From Dysgonomonas gadei ATCC BAA-286 (GTDB taxonomy: Bacteria; Bacteroidota; Bacteroidia; Bacteroidales; Dysgonomonadaceae), in contig NZ_GL891985.1 in NCBI RefSeq assembly GCF_000213555.1, forward strand, positions 120,618-184,617: DNA of 64,000 nucleotides. Reading direction: 5' to 3'. Positions 7,786 through 17,276 of this stretch are shown in pieces. Numbering within the stretch: the first letter of the stretch is position 1; each line of letters begins with the position of its first letter. The notes below the pieces were generated by a model that was not told the DNA's origin, did no database searches, and saw nothing but the letters and a program-made list of their open reading frames with translations. The position numbers and the translations under genes were made by a program.

Positions 7786-9750
7786 TTCATCCGCTGATTG
7801 CTTCAACAACTCTTTTAGCTGCTCCTCGGTATGATCGATCTGCCTTAGCGGAACTGTTTCCACTACGGCCAGTGACGGGTCTATATCATACATCTGAGTA
7901 TCGGAAGTGGTGAGTTTCTTTACCAGATTATAGCAGGCGAGTACGATCTGACGCGATGGATTCATGTGTACATTGCGAAATATACGGTCCACTACCATAT
8001 ACTTGAAATCGCCTCTCTTATCATTTCCTTCCTGCATAGAAGGATAGCGCGTGGTGAGGTCGACAAGTCCGTGACGCTCCAGTTCATTTGCGATTAGTGT
8101 TACATACTTATCGGTATGGATACCCAGCTTAAATCCTGCTCTGATATTGATACGGAATACCTTTTTCGGCACATACACCGTCGTTTCATAGCTGAATTCG
8201 TATGGTTCATCCGTCCTTTTGATACGGACAAACCAATAAGTGTCGGCGCGCTTAGGAGTCCCTTTAAATAAAGAGTATGCTATTTTACTTTCAAGGAAGT
8301 TCTTGTTGTTGGCTTTTACTATATACACCAGATGAGTTGCCGCTTTAGGTACGGTTTCATCCTTACTGATACGGATAATCTGATTGATATATTGCTCGTC
8401 TACCTGATCGTAGACAGTATAATGGCGTTTTATCCTCCGTCCGTTATACCATGAGTACATGAATAGCAGTAGTATACTAGCTATAACGATAGGTACAAAA
8501 CCTCCGTGGGCAAACTTCTGCATATTGGCAAGGAAGAAACTGAATTCAATAACCACAAAGAATAAAGTCAACGGAATACTAAACCATAAGGGCCTGTTAT
8601 TCTTCATAAAATAAAGGAACAACAGCACACTTGTCATCAGCATGCTCAGGGTAATAGCAAGCCCGTAAGCTGCTTCCAGTTTCATAGAGGACTGCATGGT
8701 AAGAATGATAATGATACATAGGACCATCATCATATGGTTGATGGAAGGGATATAGAGTTGTCCTTTTATATTAGTCGGATATTGAATTTTTACATTTGGC
8801 CAGATATTAAGGGATATAGCCTCACTGATGACTGTGAACGAACCGCTGATAAGTGCCTGACTGGCTATAATGGCGGCAAGTGTAGCCATTAGCACCCCGA
8901 TAAGGCTAAACCATTCGGGCATCATGGCAAAAAACGGGTTGATGTCGTGGGTTACTTTGCCGTGACTGTTAATTATCCATGCTGCCTGTCCCAGGTAGTT
9001 AACAATAAGTGCTATCTTCACATATATCCATGATACGCGGATATTCTTCAGACCGCAATGTCCTAAGTCGGAATAAAGAGCTTCCGCTCCTGTGGTACAA
9101 AGAAATACTGCACCCAGTATAATCATTGTTTGTGGAACAGCAATGAGAAAGTTAATCGCATACATCGGATTGAACGCCCTCAATACAGTGACATCAGTGA
9201 CTAGCTGGCTCATACCCATAACTGCCATCATAGTAAACCATGCTATCATCAACGGACCAAAGTATTTCCCCAGGGAACCTGTACCAAATGGCTGGACGAG
9301 AAACAGTATGAGAACTATAGCTATAGTGACGGGTATAACAGGAATATGGGGGGCAATTGTATTCAGCCCTTCCACTGCCGACATTACGGTCATTGCAGGA
9401 GTAATGATACCGTCGGCAAGCAGTGTGGCTGCTCCCAGCCCTGCCAGAACATATGCCCAACGGTATTTCTGACGCACGAGAGCATATAGTGAGAGTATTC
9501 CACCTTCCCCTTTATTATCGGCGCGAAGGGTAATGATAACATATTTAAGAGTGGTCTGGATCGTCAGCGTCCAGATAACACAAGACACAGCACCCAAAAT
9601 ATAGTCGGGACGTGTAAGTTGTCCGGCAGGCAGGGCATTCAGAATAGCCCTCATCACATACAAAGGGGATGTACCTATGTCGCCGAATACGATACCGATA
9701 GCAAGCGTTACACCGAGAGCGCTAAACGGGACTTTATGATTTTCTTTCAT
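7774..9750 (-). CDS. kup: Low-affinity potassium transporter Kup
   Basis: A 658-aa K+ uptake permease (K+/H+ symport) of the inner membrane. The family signature GIVFGDIGTSPLYVMRAI is near the N-terminus (about 19-36). About twelve hydrophobic segments fill residues 15-435. They are followed by a soluble C-terminal domain of about 220 residues, as in other KUP/HAK/KT proteins. It is a single gene with its own promoter element at 9775-9782. It converges with the M20 peptidase gene, and the two 3' ends overlap by 12 nt. Confidence 0.95.
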   Translation of the reverse strand: MKENHKVPFSALGVTLAIGIVFGDIGTSPLYVMRAILNALPAGQLTRPDYILGAVSCVIWTLTIQTTLKYVIITLRADNKGEGGILSLYALVRQKYRWAYVLAGLGAATLLADGIITPAMTVMSAVEGLNTIAPHIPVIPVTIAIVLILFLVQPFGTGSLGKYFGPLMIAWFTMMAVMGMSQLVTDVTVLRAFNPMYAINFLIAVPQTMIILGAVFLCTTGAEALYSDLGHCGLKNIRVSWIYVKIALIVNYLGQAAWIINSHGKVTHDINPFFAMMPEWFSLIGVLMATLAAIIASQALISGSFTVISEAISLNIWPNVKIQYPTNIKGQLYIPSINHMMMVLCIIIILTMQSSMKLEAAYGLAITLSMLMTSVLLFLYFMKNNRPLWFSIPLTLFFVVIEFSFFLANMQKFAHGGFVPIVIASILLLFMYSWYNGRRIKRHYTVYDQVDEQYINQIIRISKDETVPKAATHLVYIVKANNKNFLESKIAYSLFKGTPKRADTYWFVRIKRTDEPYEFSYETTVYVPKKVFRINIRAGFKLGIHTDKYVTLIANELERHGLVDLTTRYPSMQEGNDKRGDFKYMVVDRIFRNVHMNPSRQIVLACYNLVKKLTTSDTQMYDIDPSLAVVETVPLRQIDHTEEQLKELLKQSADESES

Positions 9751-9774
9751 GCATTCTCATATTGAAAATTGCCC

Positions 9775-9782
9775 CAAAAGTA
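9775..9782 (-). promoter_or_regulatory. -7 promoter element for kup
   Basis: TACTTTTG on the minus strand, matching TAnnTTTG, 25 nt upstream of the kup start codon. No clear -33 TTTG at the usual 19-nt spacing. The rest of the 248-nt gap between kup and the next gene shows nothing else I can name. Confidence 0.55.
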
Positions 9783-9998
9783 CAAGATTATTCCATATAA
9801 AAGTACTATCTACGGTTAATTTTTCTTACAGTCTATAGATTGTTTATTCTTCTCTTTTCAACTGACTTAAGAACCTCATACTATTTTACGGAGAAATAAA
9901 CTTCAGAGTTATTAACAACTCTAAAGTCCGAAAGTTTTAATCTTGCACAGGAGTTTTTAATGTTTAATAGAAGGTTGGTTTAGCAGTAGAGTGTACGA

Positions 9999-10334
9999 CT
10001 AGCAATTCCTATTTATGTACCCTTGTATTAGCAACACGAACCCCCCGCCAACCGAAGCACCTCGTAAAGCCGAACCTATTATTCCTCCTTCCTCTATAAA
10101 GGGCGCCGCCGCTATCCCTATAAAGATAAGTGCAGCTCCAATAATGAGATAACGCAATCCCATACTTTTCCGGTAACTTTTCAGTCTTTCCAAGGCATCG
10201 TCAATTGCGACCAGATTATCAGGATATTCCTGACTCAGAAACTCCTGGATTTTATTCATATTAGTAATCCTTTTCTTTTTGAACAGGTGAAGTGCATCAG
10301 GGTACAGATCTCCCTTGTAATGTGTATTTTCCAT
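9999..10334 (-). CDS. Small two-helix membrane protein (111 aa), unknown
   Basis: I do not recognise this protein. The soluble N-terminal part is charged and helical (EFLSQEYPDNLVAIDDALERLKSYRKS, about 30-57). Two hydrophobic segments follow (YLIIGAALIFIGIAAAPFI, about 61-80, and ASVGGGFVLLIQGYI, about 92-107). Met27 (MNKIQEFL) is an alternative start. It is probably monocistronic; the following gap of 155 nt shows nothing clear. Confidence 0.6.
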   Translation of the reverse strand: MENTHYKGDLYPDALHLFKKKRITNMNKIQEFLSQEYPDNLVAIDDALERLKSYRKSMGLRYLIIGAALIFIGIAAAPFIEEGGIIGSALRGASVGGGFVLLIQGYINRNC

Positions 10335-10489
10335 AGTTTTGAAAATATTGTATTGGTTTCTAAAAATAATGCTTGTGTAAGTTAAATGTTTTGATCATAA
10401 TAGCCAAATAACAACTAATCAAAAATAAGTTTTACCTTTTTCCGAAAACTTTATCTATATTATAAAAGAAGGCATGAATTATAGAAAAT

Positions 10490-12262
10490 TTAAAATTCTT
10501 CGAATTGTTCCTGATATAAAGAATAATATTTGCCTTTCATCTCCAGCAATTCTTTATGGCTGCCTTGCTCTATGATTTGTCCATGATCCATTACCAGAAT
10601 CCTATCCGCATTCATGACTGTAGACAGGCGATGGGCTATAATCAGGCTGGTACGGCCTTCCATCAGTTGGTCGAGTCCTTTCTGTATAAGCAGTTCGCTG
10701 CGTGTATCGATATTACTTGTAGCTTCGTCGAGCAGTAGTATCGGAGGGTCGGCTACAGCCGCACGTGCGATATTGAGCAACTGACGTTGCCCCTGACTAA
10801 GGTTTGCCCCATCATTTTCGAGTATAGTATCATAACCTTGCGGCAAACGTTTGATAAAAGAATGTGCGGCTGTCAGCTTTGCGGCCTGTACTACCTCTTC
10901 GTCAGTTGCGTCGAGTCGTCCGAAGCGGATATTCTCGCGCACAGTCCCCGTGAATAAATGAGTATCCTGCAAAACGATGGCCATTGACCTGCGAAGATCT
11001 TCTCGTCTGATATTCCGGGTAGAAATACCATCTATAGTTATTTCCCCCGATTTGATATCAAAGAAGCGGGGCAGCATATTGAGTATCGTGGTTTTGCCCG
11101 CTCCGGTTTCACCGACCAGTGCAATCTTAGTTCCGGGAGTAGCATGCAGGGATACCCCTTTCAGAATGAGTTTCTCAGGTTTGTAGCCGAAGTAGACGTC
11201 TTTCATTTCCAGATCGCCCTTTACATTACGGAGGCTGACGGCATCGAGTGCATCACCTTGTTCAGGATCTTCATCTATCACCTGAAAGATACGTTCAGCC
11301 CCTGCTATCGCAGCCTGGATGCTATTGTACAGGCTCGCAAGCTCGTTTATCGGCCGCCCGAACTGGCGTGAATATTGCAGAAAAGCAGCAAGTCCACCGA
11401 CATCAAAACCTCTGAATATAGCAAGCAATGCTCCCACAATGGTGATAATGACATAGTTCAACGTGTTCAGGTTCTGCATTACGGGCATCATCATACCTGA
11501 ATAGAACTGTGCTTTCTCGGATTTTCCTTTCAGATTCTGATTGATTACATCAAAGTCGGCTTCTACCTTCCTTTCGTGTCCGAATACCTTGATGACCTTT
11601 TGCCCGCTTATCATTTCTTCGATGTATCCGTTTACCTCTCCCAGTGTTTCCTGCTGAGCCTTAAAATACTTACGGCTGCGTTTTACGATCAGTTTAGCAC
11701 TAATAAACATAAGCGGAACGGTAATCAGGGTTACCAGCGTTAATATCGGGCTGATGTATATCATCAGTGCAAAGATGCCTACCAGCATCAGCGCGCTGGA
11801 AAGCATATCGGACAGGCTGTCGGTGAGCGCTGTACTTATCTGGTCTATATCGTTCGTATAGCGGCTCATCAGGTCGCCATGCTGATGGGTGTCGAAATAT
11901 TTGATAGGTAACTGTTCCATCTTTTTGAACAGGTCGGTACGCATGCGGGTCACTGTATTCTGCCCTATTTTATTCAGAAGAATGTACTGGATATAAGTAG
12001 CTACGACTCCGGCCAGATAAATACCTGCCAATACGAGAAGTATTTTTACAAGCCCGTTGAAATCACCCGGCAGAATATAGTCGTTGATAATAGGACGAAG
12101 CATATATGAACCCAGCAAACTGGATACTATGCTGACAATAATAAGAAAGCCGATCACCGAGAGCAGCTTCTTATCGCAGGTAAGATATGACATTAGCCGC
12201 AGGAATGTTTTCCTTCCCTCCGTTGGTTTTCCTGTATGCTTGTAGTGGTCTCCGTGTGCCAT
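10490..12262 (-). CDS. ABC exporter half-transporter, canonical ATP site subunit
   Basis: A 590-aa fusion of a six-helix exporter membrane domain (about 30-330) and an ATPase domain (about 350-590), like MsbA or BmrD. Walker A is GETGAGKTT, the Q-loop region is VLQDTHLF, the signature is LSQGQRQL, Walker B is ILLLDEATSNID with the catalytic Glu, and the switch His is in AHRLS. It lies 3 nt downstream of a second half-transporter gene, so the two probably form a heterodimer exporting a lipid, drug or peptide. The substrate cannot be told from sequence. Confidence 0.92.
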   Translation of the reverse strand: MAHGDHYKHTGKPTEGRKTFLRLMSYLTCDKKLLSVIGFLIIVSIVSSLLGSYMLRPIINDYILPGDFNGLVKILLVLAGIYLAGVVATYIQYILLNKIGQNTVTRMRTDLFKKMEQLPIKYFDTHQHGDLMSRYTNDIDQISTALTDSLSDMLSSALMLVGIFALMIYISPILTLVTLITVPLMFISAKLIVKRSRKYFKAQQETLGEVNGYIEEMISGQKVIKVFGHERKVEADFDVINQNLKGKSEKAQFYSGMMMPVMQNLNTLNYVIITIVGALLAIFRGFDVGGLAAFLQYSRQFGRPINELASLYNSIQAAIAGAERIFQVIDEDPEQGDALDAVSLRNVKGDLEMKDVYFGYKPEKLILKGVSLHATPGTKIALVGETGAGKTTILNMLPRFFDIKSGEITIDGISTRNIRREDLRRSMAIVLQDTHLFTGTVRENIRFGRLDATDEEVVQAAKLTAAHSFIKRLPQGYDTILENDGANLSQGQRQLLNIARAAVADPPILLLDEATSNIDTRSELLIQKGLDQLMEGRTSLIIAHRLSTVMNADRILVMDHGQIIEQGSHKELLEMKGKYYSLYQEQFEEF

Positions 12263-12265
12263 GTC

Positions 12266-13990
12266 TCAGAATGCTATTTGCTGTGAGTTATATATTTCCT
12301 TATACACTTCCGAATTTTCAATCAATTCAGATGGCTTGCCGATGGCATCTATCTCTCCGTCTTCGAGTACAATAACTCTGTCGGCAGACTGCATCGTGTT
12401 TATCCGTTGTGTGATGATAAACACAGTTGTGTCGTGAAGCAGGTTGTCGAGGTTGTGGCGGATCTTTTGCTCGGTTTCCGAGTCCACAGCACTGGTACTA
12501 TCGTCGAGAATGAGTATCTTAGGCTTGCGTAACAGGGCGCGGGCTATACAAATCCGTTGTTTTTGCCCACCTGACACGTTTATGCCACCCCTCCCTAGCA
12601 GTGTATTGTATCCGTCAGTGAAGGACATAATGAAGTCATGTGCTTGTGCTGCTTTAGCTGCTTCCTCTACCTCTTCTGTCGTAGCATCGGGTTTTCCCCA
12701 ACGGAGATTATCTATAATAGTACCTGTAAACAATTCGTTCTTTTGCAATACCATGCCTATCTCCGAGTGAAGTTCATCCAAACTATAATCTTTCACGTTT
12801 ATCCCGTCTATCAAAACTTCGCCCCCTGTAGTATCATACAGTCGGGGAATAAGCTGGAGCATTGAACTCTTTGCCGCGCCTGTTGCTCCTACCACCGCTA
12901 TGGTTTCTCCCTGGCGGGCATGGAAGCTGATATCTTTAAGGACATCGTTCTCTCCTCCGCTATAACGGAAATAGACATTGCGGAATGTGACCTCTCCTTT
13001 AACCATCTTGTGTTTATTCAGCAAGCCTTCTTTAGTATCGGCCAATGAAGGCTCTGTATCGAGTACCTCCAGTATGCGTTCCGATGAAGCCGAGGCTCGA
13101 GCAATTCCCATTATTACCATCGAAAGCAGCATCAGAGCCATCAATATTTGCACCAGATAATTCACGAATGAGATCAGTTCTCCTACTTTCAGTTCACCGG
13201 ATATAACCTTTCCCCCGCCTGCCCAAAGGATGGCGATGGTAGATACGTTCATTATCAGCTGCATGACAGGAAACATCGTAACAACTATATTGGATGCCCT
13301 GACAACCATGTCGCGCAGGTCTTCGCTACTACGGGTGAACTTTTTACTCTCAAAATCTTCTCTGACAAAGGATTTCACCACCCGGATATTAATCAGGTTC
13401 TCCCTTACTACGGCATTCAGGTTATCGACTTTTTGCTGTACCTTCATAAATAATGGAAAACCTTTACGAAGGATGAGGAATACACTGATTCCCAGAACAG
13501 GCACAGCTCCGATAAGTATCAGGGCTAAATCGGTATTGATCTTGATTACAAAGAATATAGCCATAACCAGCATCAGCGGGGAGCGCAGCATCAGCCGCAT
13601 TCCCATCAGTATTACCTGCTGGATGCGTGATATATCGTTTGTAAGCCGGGTGATTAATGACGCCGAATTGAAACGGTCTATTTCGGTAAATGAAAGCTGC
13701 TGTATTTTGTTGAAAAGGCCCGACCTCAGGTCCGTGCCAAATCCGATGGATGCGCGGGACGATACATATACGTTAATGATACTGACTATCAATCCTATCA
13801 GAGACACTGCAACCATCTTGATGCCGACACCGGTTATTACCGACAAATCCTTCGGCATTACACCATTGTCAATTATGTCAGCCATATACAGAGGCTGTAT
13901 GGTTTCGCTCATTACCGTTATCAGTACAAGAAAAGGGCTGATAATAAGACTAAGCGAATATTTTTTCAGTATTTGCCAGTATTTCTTCAT
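12266..13990 (-). CDS. ABC exporter half-transporter, degenerate ATP site subunit
   Basis: A 574-aa six-helix exporter domain (about 1-310) plus ATPase domain. Two core motifs deviate from consensus. Walker A reads GATGAAKSS, with Ala instead of Gly just before the catalytic Lys. Walker B reads LILDDSTSAVD, with Asp in place of the catalytic Glu. The signature NVSGGQKQR is intact, and the switch residue is Gln (ITQR) instead of His. In known heterodimeric exporters such as TM287/288 and BmrCD, one subunit has a non-hydrolysing site of this kind, so this gene is the likely degenerate partner of the gene immediately downstream. It is first in the operon, with a promoter element at 14032-14039. 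Confidence 0.92.
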   Translation of the reverse strand: MKKYWQILKKYSLSLIISPFLVLITVMSETIQPLYMADIIDNGVMPKDLSVITGVGIKMVAVSLIGLIVSIINVYVSSRASIGFGTDLRSGLFNKIQQLSFTEIDRFNSASLITRLTNDISRIQQVILMGMRLMLRSPLMLVMAIFFVIKINTDLALILIGAVPVLGISVFLILRKGFPLFMKVQQKVDNLNAVVRENLINIRVVKSFVREDFESKKFTRSSEDLRDMVVRASNIVVTMFPVMQLIMNVSTIAILWAGGGKVISGELKVGELISFVNYLVQILMALMLLSMVIMGIARASASSERILEVLDTEPSLADTKEGLLNKHKMVKGEVTFRNVYFRYSGGENDVLKDISFHARQGETIAVVGATGAAKSSMLQLIPRLYDTTGGEVLIDGINVKDYSLDELHSEIGMVLQKNELFTGTIIDNLRWGKPDATTEEVEEAAKAAQAHDFIMSFTDGYNTLLGRGGINVSGGQKQRICIARALLRKPKILILDDSTSAVDSETEQKIRHNLDNLLHDTTVFIITQRINTMQSADRVIVLEDGEIDAIGKPSELIENSEVYKEIYNSQQIAF

Positions 13991-14031
13991 TTATATTCTA
14001 TTGGCTCGGTTCAGTTTTGTATAAATGCGTA

Positions 14032-14039
14032 CAAAGATA
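14032..14039 (-). promoter_or_regulatory. -7 promoter element for the ABC exporter operon
   Basis: TATCTTTG on the minus strand (TAnnTTTG), 41 nt upstream of the first exporter gene. Confidence 0.55.
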
Positions 14040-14084
14040 AATGTATTTGCCGATAAGTTTTTAACTTTTGAAACATACATTTAA

Positions 14085-14110
14085 GGTCGCGGACCTATTT
14101 ATTACTTTTG
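14085..14110 (+). promoter_or_regulatory. Small palindrome plus orphan -7 promoter-like element
   Basis: Within the 392-nt gap between the ABC exporter and ferritin. An 11-nt palindrome (GGTCGCGGACC, 14085-14095) is followed by TACTTTTG at 14103-14110, a good TAnnTTTG match. No gene starts until 14383, so this may drive a long ferritin leader or an unannotated short RNA. A similar arrangement occurs at 41717-41741. The remainder of the gap is AT-rich. Confidence 0.35.
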
Positions 14111-14319
14111 CATCTACAGCAACAAAGTAGGTCACTATTAGATAATGTTGCATTAAATACTATTCTTCACTTAATTAAACGATAAACATTAATGATTGTT
14201 TTTGATATTTTTTAGAAATATAATTATATATATTTTATTATAGTATTTGAGATAGCCGGCTTTATAGTTATTATCAATATCCTGTTAACAAATATCTATA
14301 TTTTTTGATGAGTTAATAT

Positions 14320-14327
14320 TATATTTG
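14320..14327 (+). promoter_or_regulatory. -7 promoter element for ferritin
   Basis: TATATTTG, matching TAnnTTTG, 55 nt upstream of ATG 14383. Confidence 0.6.
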
Positions 14328-14382
14328 TAATATTGTATCTAAATTGTTCAGAACAATAACTATCATCAAAAATATCATTATT

Positions 14383-14871
14383 ATGTTAAGTAAAAAATTA
14401 GAAGCCGCATTAAATGCGCAAATCAATGCAGAATTCTGGTCTGCATATCTTTATCTATCAATGTCTGCTCACTTTGCTGCAGATGGTAAACCCGGTTTCG
14501 CTCATTGGTTCAAAAACCAGTTTGACGAAGAACAGCAACATGCAATGAAACTTTTCAATTATGTAATTGAAAGAGGTGGTAAAGTGGATTTAAAACCAAT
14601 AGCAAAAGTTGCTCAGTCATGGCAATCTCCGTTGGCAGCCTTTGAAGACACGCTGGTACATGAGCAAAAAGTAACCGCTATGATTAACAATCTGGTTACT
14701 ATAGCCCGTGAAGAAAAGGACTATGCTACAGAAAGCATGCTGCAATGGTTTGTAAACGAGCAGGTAGAAGAAGAATCTACAGCACAGGGATATATCGATG
14801 CGCTGAAAATGATCAAGGATAACGGATTCGGTATCTATACTCTTGACAAGGAGCTGAAAGCAAGATCATAA
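14383..14871 (+). CDS. ftn: Ferritin (FtnA-type)
   Basis: A 162-aa non-haem ferritin that oxidises Fe(II) and stores iron in a 24-subunit cytoplasmic shell. The four-helix bundle is clear: LEAALNAQINAEFWSAYLYLSM with a ferroxidase Glu, then FDEEQQHAMKLFNYV with the Glu/His ligands, then helices ending in NEQVEEESTAQGYIDALKM. The length is standard. ATG 14383 is chosen because an upstream in-frame TTG (14344) would add 13 hydrophobic residues foreign to the family. It is monocistronic, with a -7 element at 14320 and a terminator at 14893. No Fur-like palindrome was seen. Confidence 0.95.
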   Translation: MLSKKLEAALNAQINAEFWSAYLYLSMSAHFAADGKPGFAHWFKNQFDEEQQHAMKLFNYVIERGGKVDLKPIAKVAQSWQSPLAAFEDTLVHEQKVTAMINNLVTIAREEKDYATESMLQWFVNEQVEEESTAQGYIDALKMIKDNGFGIYTLDKELKARS

Positions 14872-14892
14872 CGATTTTGAATACGAATAAGG

Positions 14893-14924
14893 CAAGTCTC
14901 CCTGATTAATGTCAGGGAGATTTG
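14893..14924 (+). terminator. Intrinsic terminator after ferritin
   Basis: Stem TCTCCCTGA (14897-14905) with TCAGGGAGA (14912-14920), extended by weak pairs on both sides and followed by a T-rich run (TTATTTTTA). Confidence 0.85.
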
Positions 14925-14960
14925 TTATTTTTATACCCTTAATTATTAAAACAGAAGTAT

Positions 14961-15656
14961 TTGATACAGATAGAACATATATCGAAGAGCTATGGCAATC
15001 AGGTCGCATTATCGGATGTGAGTTTCTCTATGAATAAAGGGGAGATTATCGGACTGCTGGGTGTCAACGGAGCAGGAAAGTCTACCCTGATGAAAATTCT
15101 GGCGGGAATTATCCGGCCGGATAGCGGGCATATAAGTTTTTCAGGGAAAGACCTTTTTGAGAATGCTCTGGAAATAAAGCGGCAAACAGGCTATCTTTCC
15201 GAGGATAACCCTTTATATGAAGATATGTATGTAAAGGAATACCTTAGTTATGTCGCCGGAATATACGATGCAGGTAAAGAACGTATATCAGAAGTGATGG
15301 AGCAAACAGGCCTGCAAAAAGAGTATAAGAAGAAGATAAAGGACTTGTCGAAAGGAAACAGGCAACGGGTAGGAATTGCACAGGCTTTGGTTAACGACCC
15401 TTTATTCCTGATTCTGGACGAGGCAACCAGTGGACTGGACCCTAACCAACGCGAAAGTCTGAATGATCTGCTTATAGATTTATCTATAAATAAGGTGGTG
15501 CTGTTTTCGACACATATCCTGCATGAGGTAAAAGATATCTGTTCAAGATTTATCCTGTTGGATAAAGGTCAGCTTATCGCAGACCACGAAATAGCGGAAA
15601 TAGACTCGATAGAAAATATGTTTCATAAATTGACTAATGAAAATAATAGCAGATAA
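14961..15656 (+). CDS. ABC transporter ATP-binding protein
   Basis: A 231-aa single ATPase domain. Walker A is LLGVNGAGKSTL (about 33-44), the signature is LSKGNRQRVG, Walker B is FLILDEATSGLD, and the switch His is in FSTHILHEV. It resembles the CcmA/NatA/gliding-type ATPases that work with a separate membrane permease. No permease gene is adjacent, so its partner must be elsewhere. The start is TTG 14961; the next Met (residue 24) would remove the first strands of the domain. It overlaps the pdxB start by 20 nt. Confidence 0.88.
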   Translation: MIQIEHISKSYGNQVALSDVSFSMNKGEIIGLLGVNGAGKSTLMKILAGIIRPDSGHISFSGKDLFENALEIKRQTGYLSEDNPLYEDMYVKEYLSYVAGIYDAGKERISEVMEQTGLQKEYKKKIKDLSKGNRQRVGIAQALVNDPLFLILDEATSGLDPNQRESLNDLLIDLSINKVVLFSTHILHEVKDICSRFILLDKGQLIADHEIAEIDSIENMFHKLTNENNSR

Positions 15657-16752
15657 AAATATACCCTATCTGAAAGGAATAGCTGAGCATTTTGGAGATG
15701 TAACTTATCTCGATGGTTCAGCTTTTACACAGGATACGATAAAAAATGCGGACACATTGATTGTTCGTACAGTGACCCATTTTGGCGAAAGCATATTGAA
15801 GGAAAGTAATGTAAAGCTAATTTGTTCCGCTACCATTGGTTATGACCATATAGATACTGCATATTGTGATGCGCATGGTATTATCTGGAAAAATGCTCCT
15901 GGGTGTAATTCCGGTTCAGTAATGCAGTATGTGGTGTCTTCCCTTATTACCATTGCCCGGAAAAAAGGTTTTGACTTAAGAGATAAAACAATAGGCATTG
16001 TCGGGGTGGGTAATGTAGGTAAGAAGGTAGCAAAAGCCTGTGAAATATTAGGAATGAAAATTCTTCTGAACGATCCGCCAAGACAAGCGCAGGAAAAAGA
16101 TAATAGCTTTGTCAGCCTGCAAACGATAATGGATGAGGCGGATATAATTACATTCCATACTCCTCTGATAAAAGAAGGTGAATATAAAACGTATCATCTG
16201 GCGGATGAAGAATTCTTCTCTTTACTGAAGAAAAAGCCTGTTATCATTAACTCTGCACGTGGAGGGATAATAGACACCGGAGCTATTAAAGACGCAATTA
16301 AGGAGAATAAGATATCGGGTGCCATTATCGACTGCTGGGAGAATGAACCCCGGATCGATTTGGAATATCTCAATATGGTGGATATCGCCACTCCTCATAT
16401 CGCAGGTTATTCTGCCGACGGCAAAGCAAATGCAACGCGTATGTCGCTGGGATCGATTGCAGACCTTTACGGATTTAATAAACAGCCTGTTTCGTTGGTT
16501 AAAGAACCTGCCCCTGTCAATCCGGTAATAGACATGGAACAGTATTCTGGAATGGACGACCGGATTCACGAAGCAATACTGAATACTTATAATCCGCTGA
16601 ATGATTTTAGCCGTTTAAAGGCTTCTCCTGATGCTTTCAAAAAGTTGAGGAATGAATACCCGTTACGACGGGAATACTTTGCCTATACAGTTATAAATGC
16701 TTTGGAAGATGAGAAAGTCATCCTGAGTGATTTAGGTTTCAAACATGAATAA
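15637..16752 (+). CDS. pdxB: Erythronate-4-phosphate dehydrogenase
   Basis: Second step of DXP-dependent pyridoxal phosphate synthesis, a D-2-hydroxyacid dehydrogenase fold. It is 371 aa, longer than generic family members and matching PdxB. The NAD-binding loop is GIVGVGNVGKKVAKACEILGM (about 122-142). The catalytic Arg is in INSARGGIIDT, and the catalytic His is in TPHIAGYSADGK. The PdxB-type C-terminal dimerisation domain follows (about 290-371, containing YNPLNDFSRLKASPDAF). The start MKIIADKNIPY is typical. The stop codon overlaps the start of the broken acetyltransferase gene. Confidence 0.95.
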   Translation: MKIIADKNIPYLKGIAEHFGDVTYLDGSAFTQDTIKNADTLIVRTVTHFGESILKESNVKLICSATIGYDHIDTAYCDAHGIIWKNAPGCNSGSVMQYVVSSLITIARKKGFDLRDKTIGIVGVGNVGKKVAKACEILGMKILLNDPPRQAQEKDNSFVSLQTIMDEADIITFHTPLIKEGEYKTYHLADEEFFSLLKKKPVIINSARGGIIDTGAIKDAIKENKISGAIIDCWENEPRIDLEYLNMVDIATPHIAGYSADGKANATRMSLGSIADLYGFNKQPVSLVKEPAPVNPVIDMEQYSGMDDRIHEAILNTYNPLNDFSRLKASPDAFKKLRNEYPLRREYFAYTVINALEDEKVILSDLGFKHE

Positions 16753-17275
16753 AGAAATACCAGATTTCATTCTCTCAAAACGAGTTTTACTTAGACCCAT
16801 AGCCATAACTGACGTTGAGGATATTTTCTCTTATCGTTCACTAACGGAGGTTGCCAAATACTAATATTGGGAACCATTCACAAAAGAACACACTCTGGAC
16901 TTTGTAAATAGAAACAGTAATCCCGACTTTAGAAAAAGAGGAGAATGGATTGGGCTGGCTATTATCAGTAAGAATACCGGAAAACTTATTGGTGACTGTG
17001 CTCTAAAGATAGAAGACAATAGTACTGAAATCGGATGCAACATTTCTCCCAAATATCAGAACTGCGGCTTTGCAAAAGAGATATTGAGACTGCTCATAGA
17101 TTATTCTTTTAAGATAACCAGAGTAAATGAAGTTTATGGAATAACCGACTCGGAAAACACGGCTTCCATCAGATTGATGGAATCGGTGGGAATGGTCAGG
17201 ACTCCAGTTTTCGAAGAACGGATTATATGCAAGGGTATCCTAAGCGTAGAACATAAATACTCTATACAAAGATAA
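16745..17275 (+). pseudogene. GNAT acetyltransferase (RimJ/RimL type) interrupted by one stop codon
   Basis: A 177-codon frame from ATG 16745 is complete except for TAA at 16862-16864 (codon 40). The upstream part reads FILSKRVLLRPIAITDVEDI and the downstream part continues in the same frame with YWEPFTKEHT. Relatives commonly have an aromatic or Gln residue here (a '...YQxWEPF' pattern), so a single C-to-T change from CAA would explain the stop. Downstream motifs are intact: GCNISPKYQNCGFAKEIL in the acetyl-CoA loop region, and SENTASIRLMESVGM. Either the gene is recently inactivated, the base is a sequencing or assembly error, or translation restarts or reads through. It overlaps the pdxB 3' end by 8 nt. 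Confidence 0.85.
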
Positions 17276-17276
17276 T

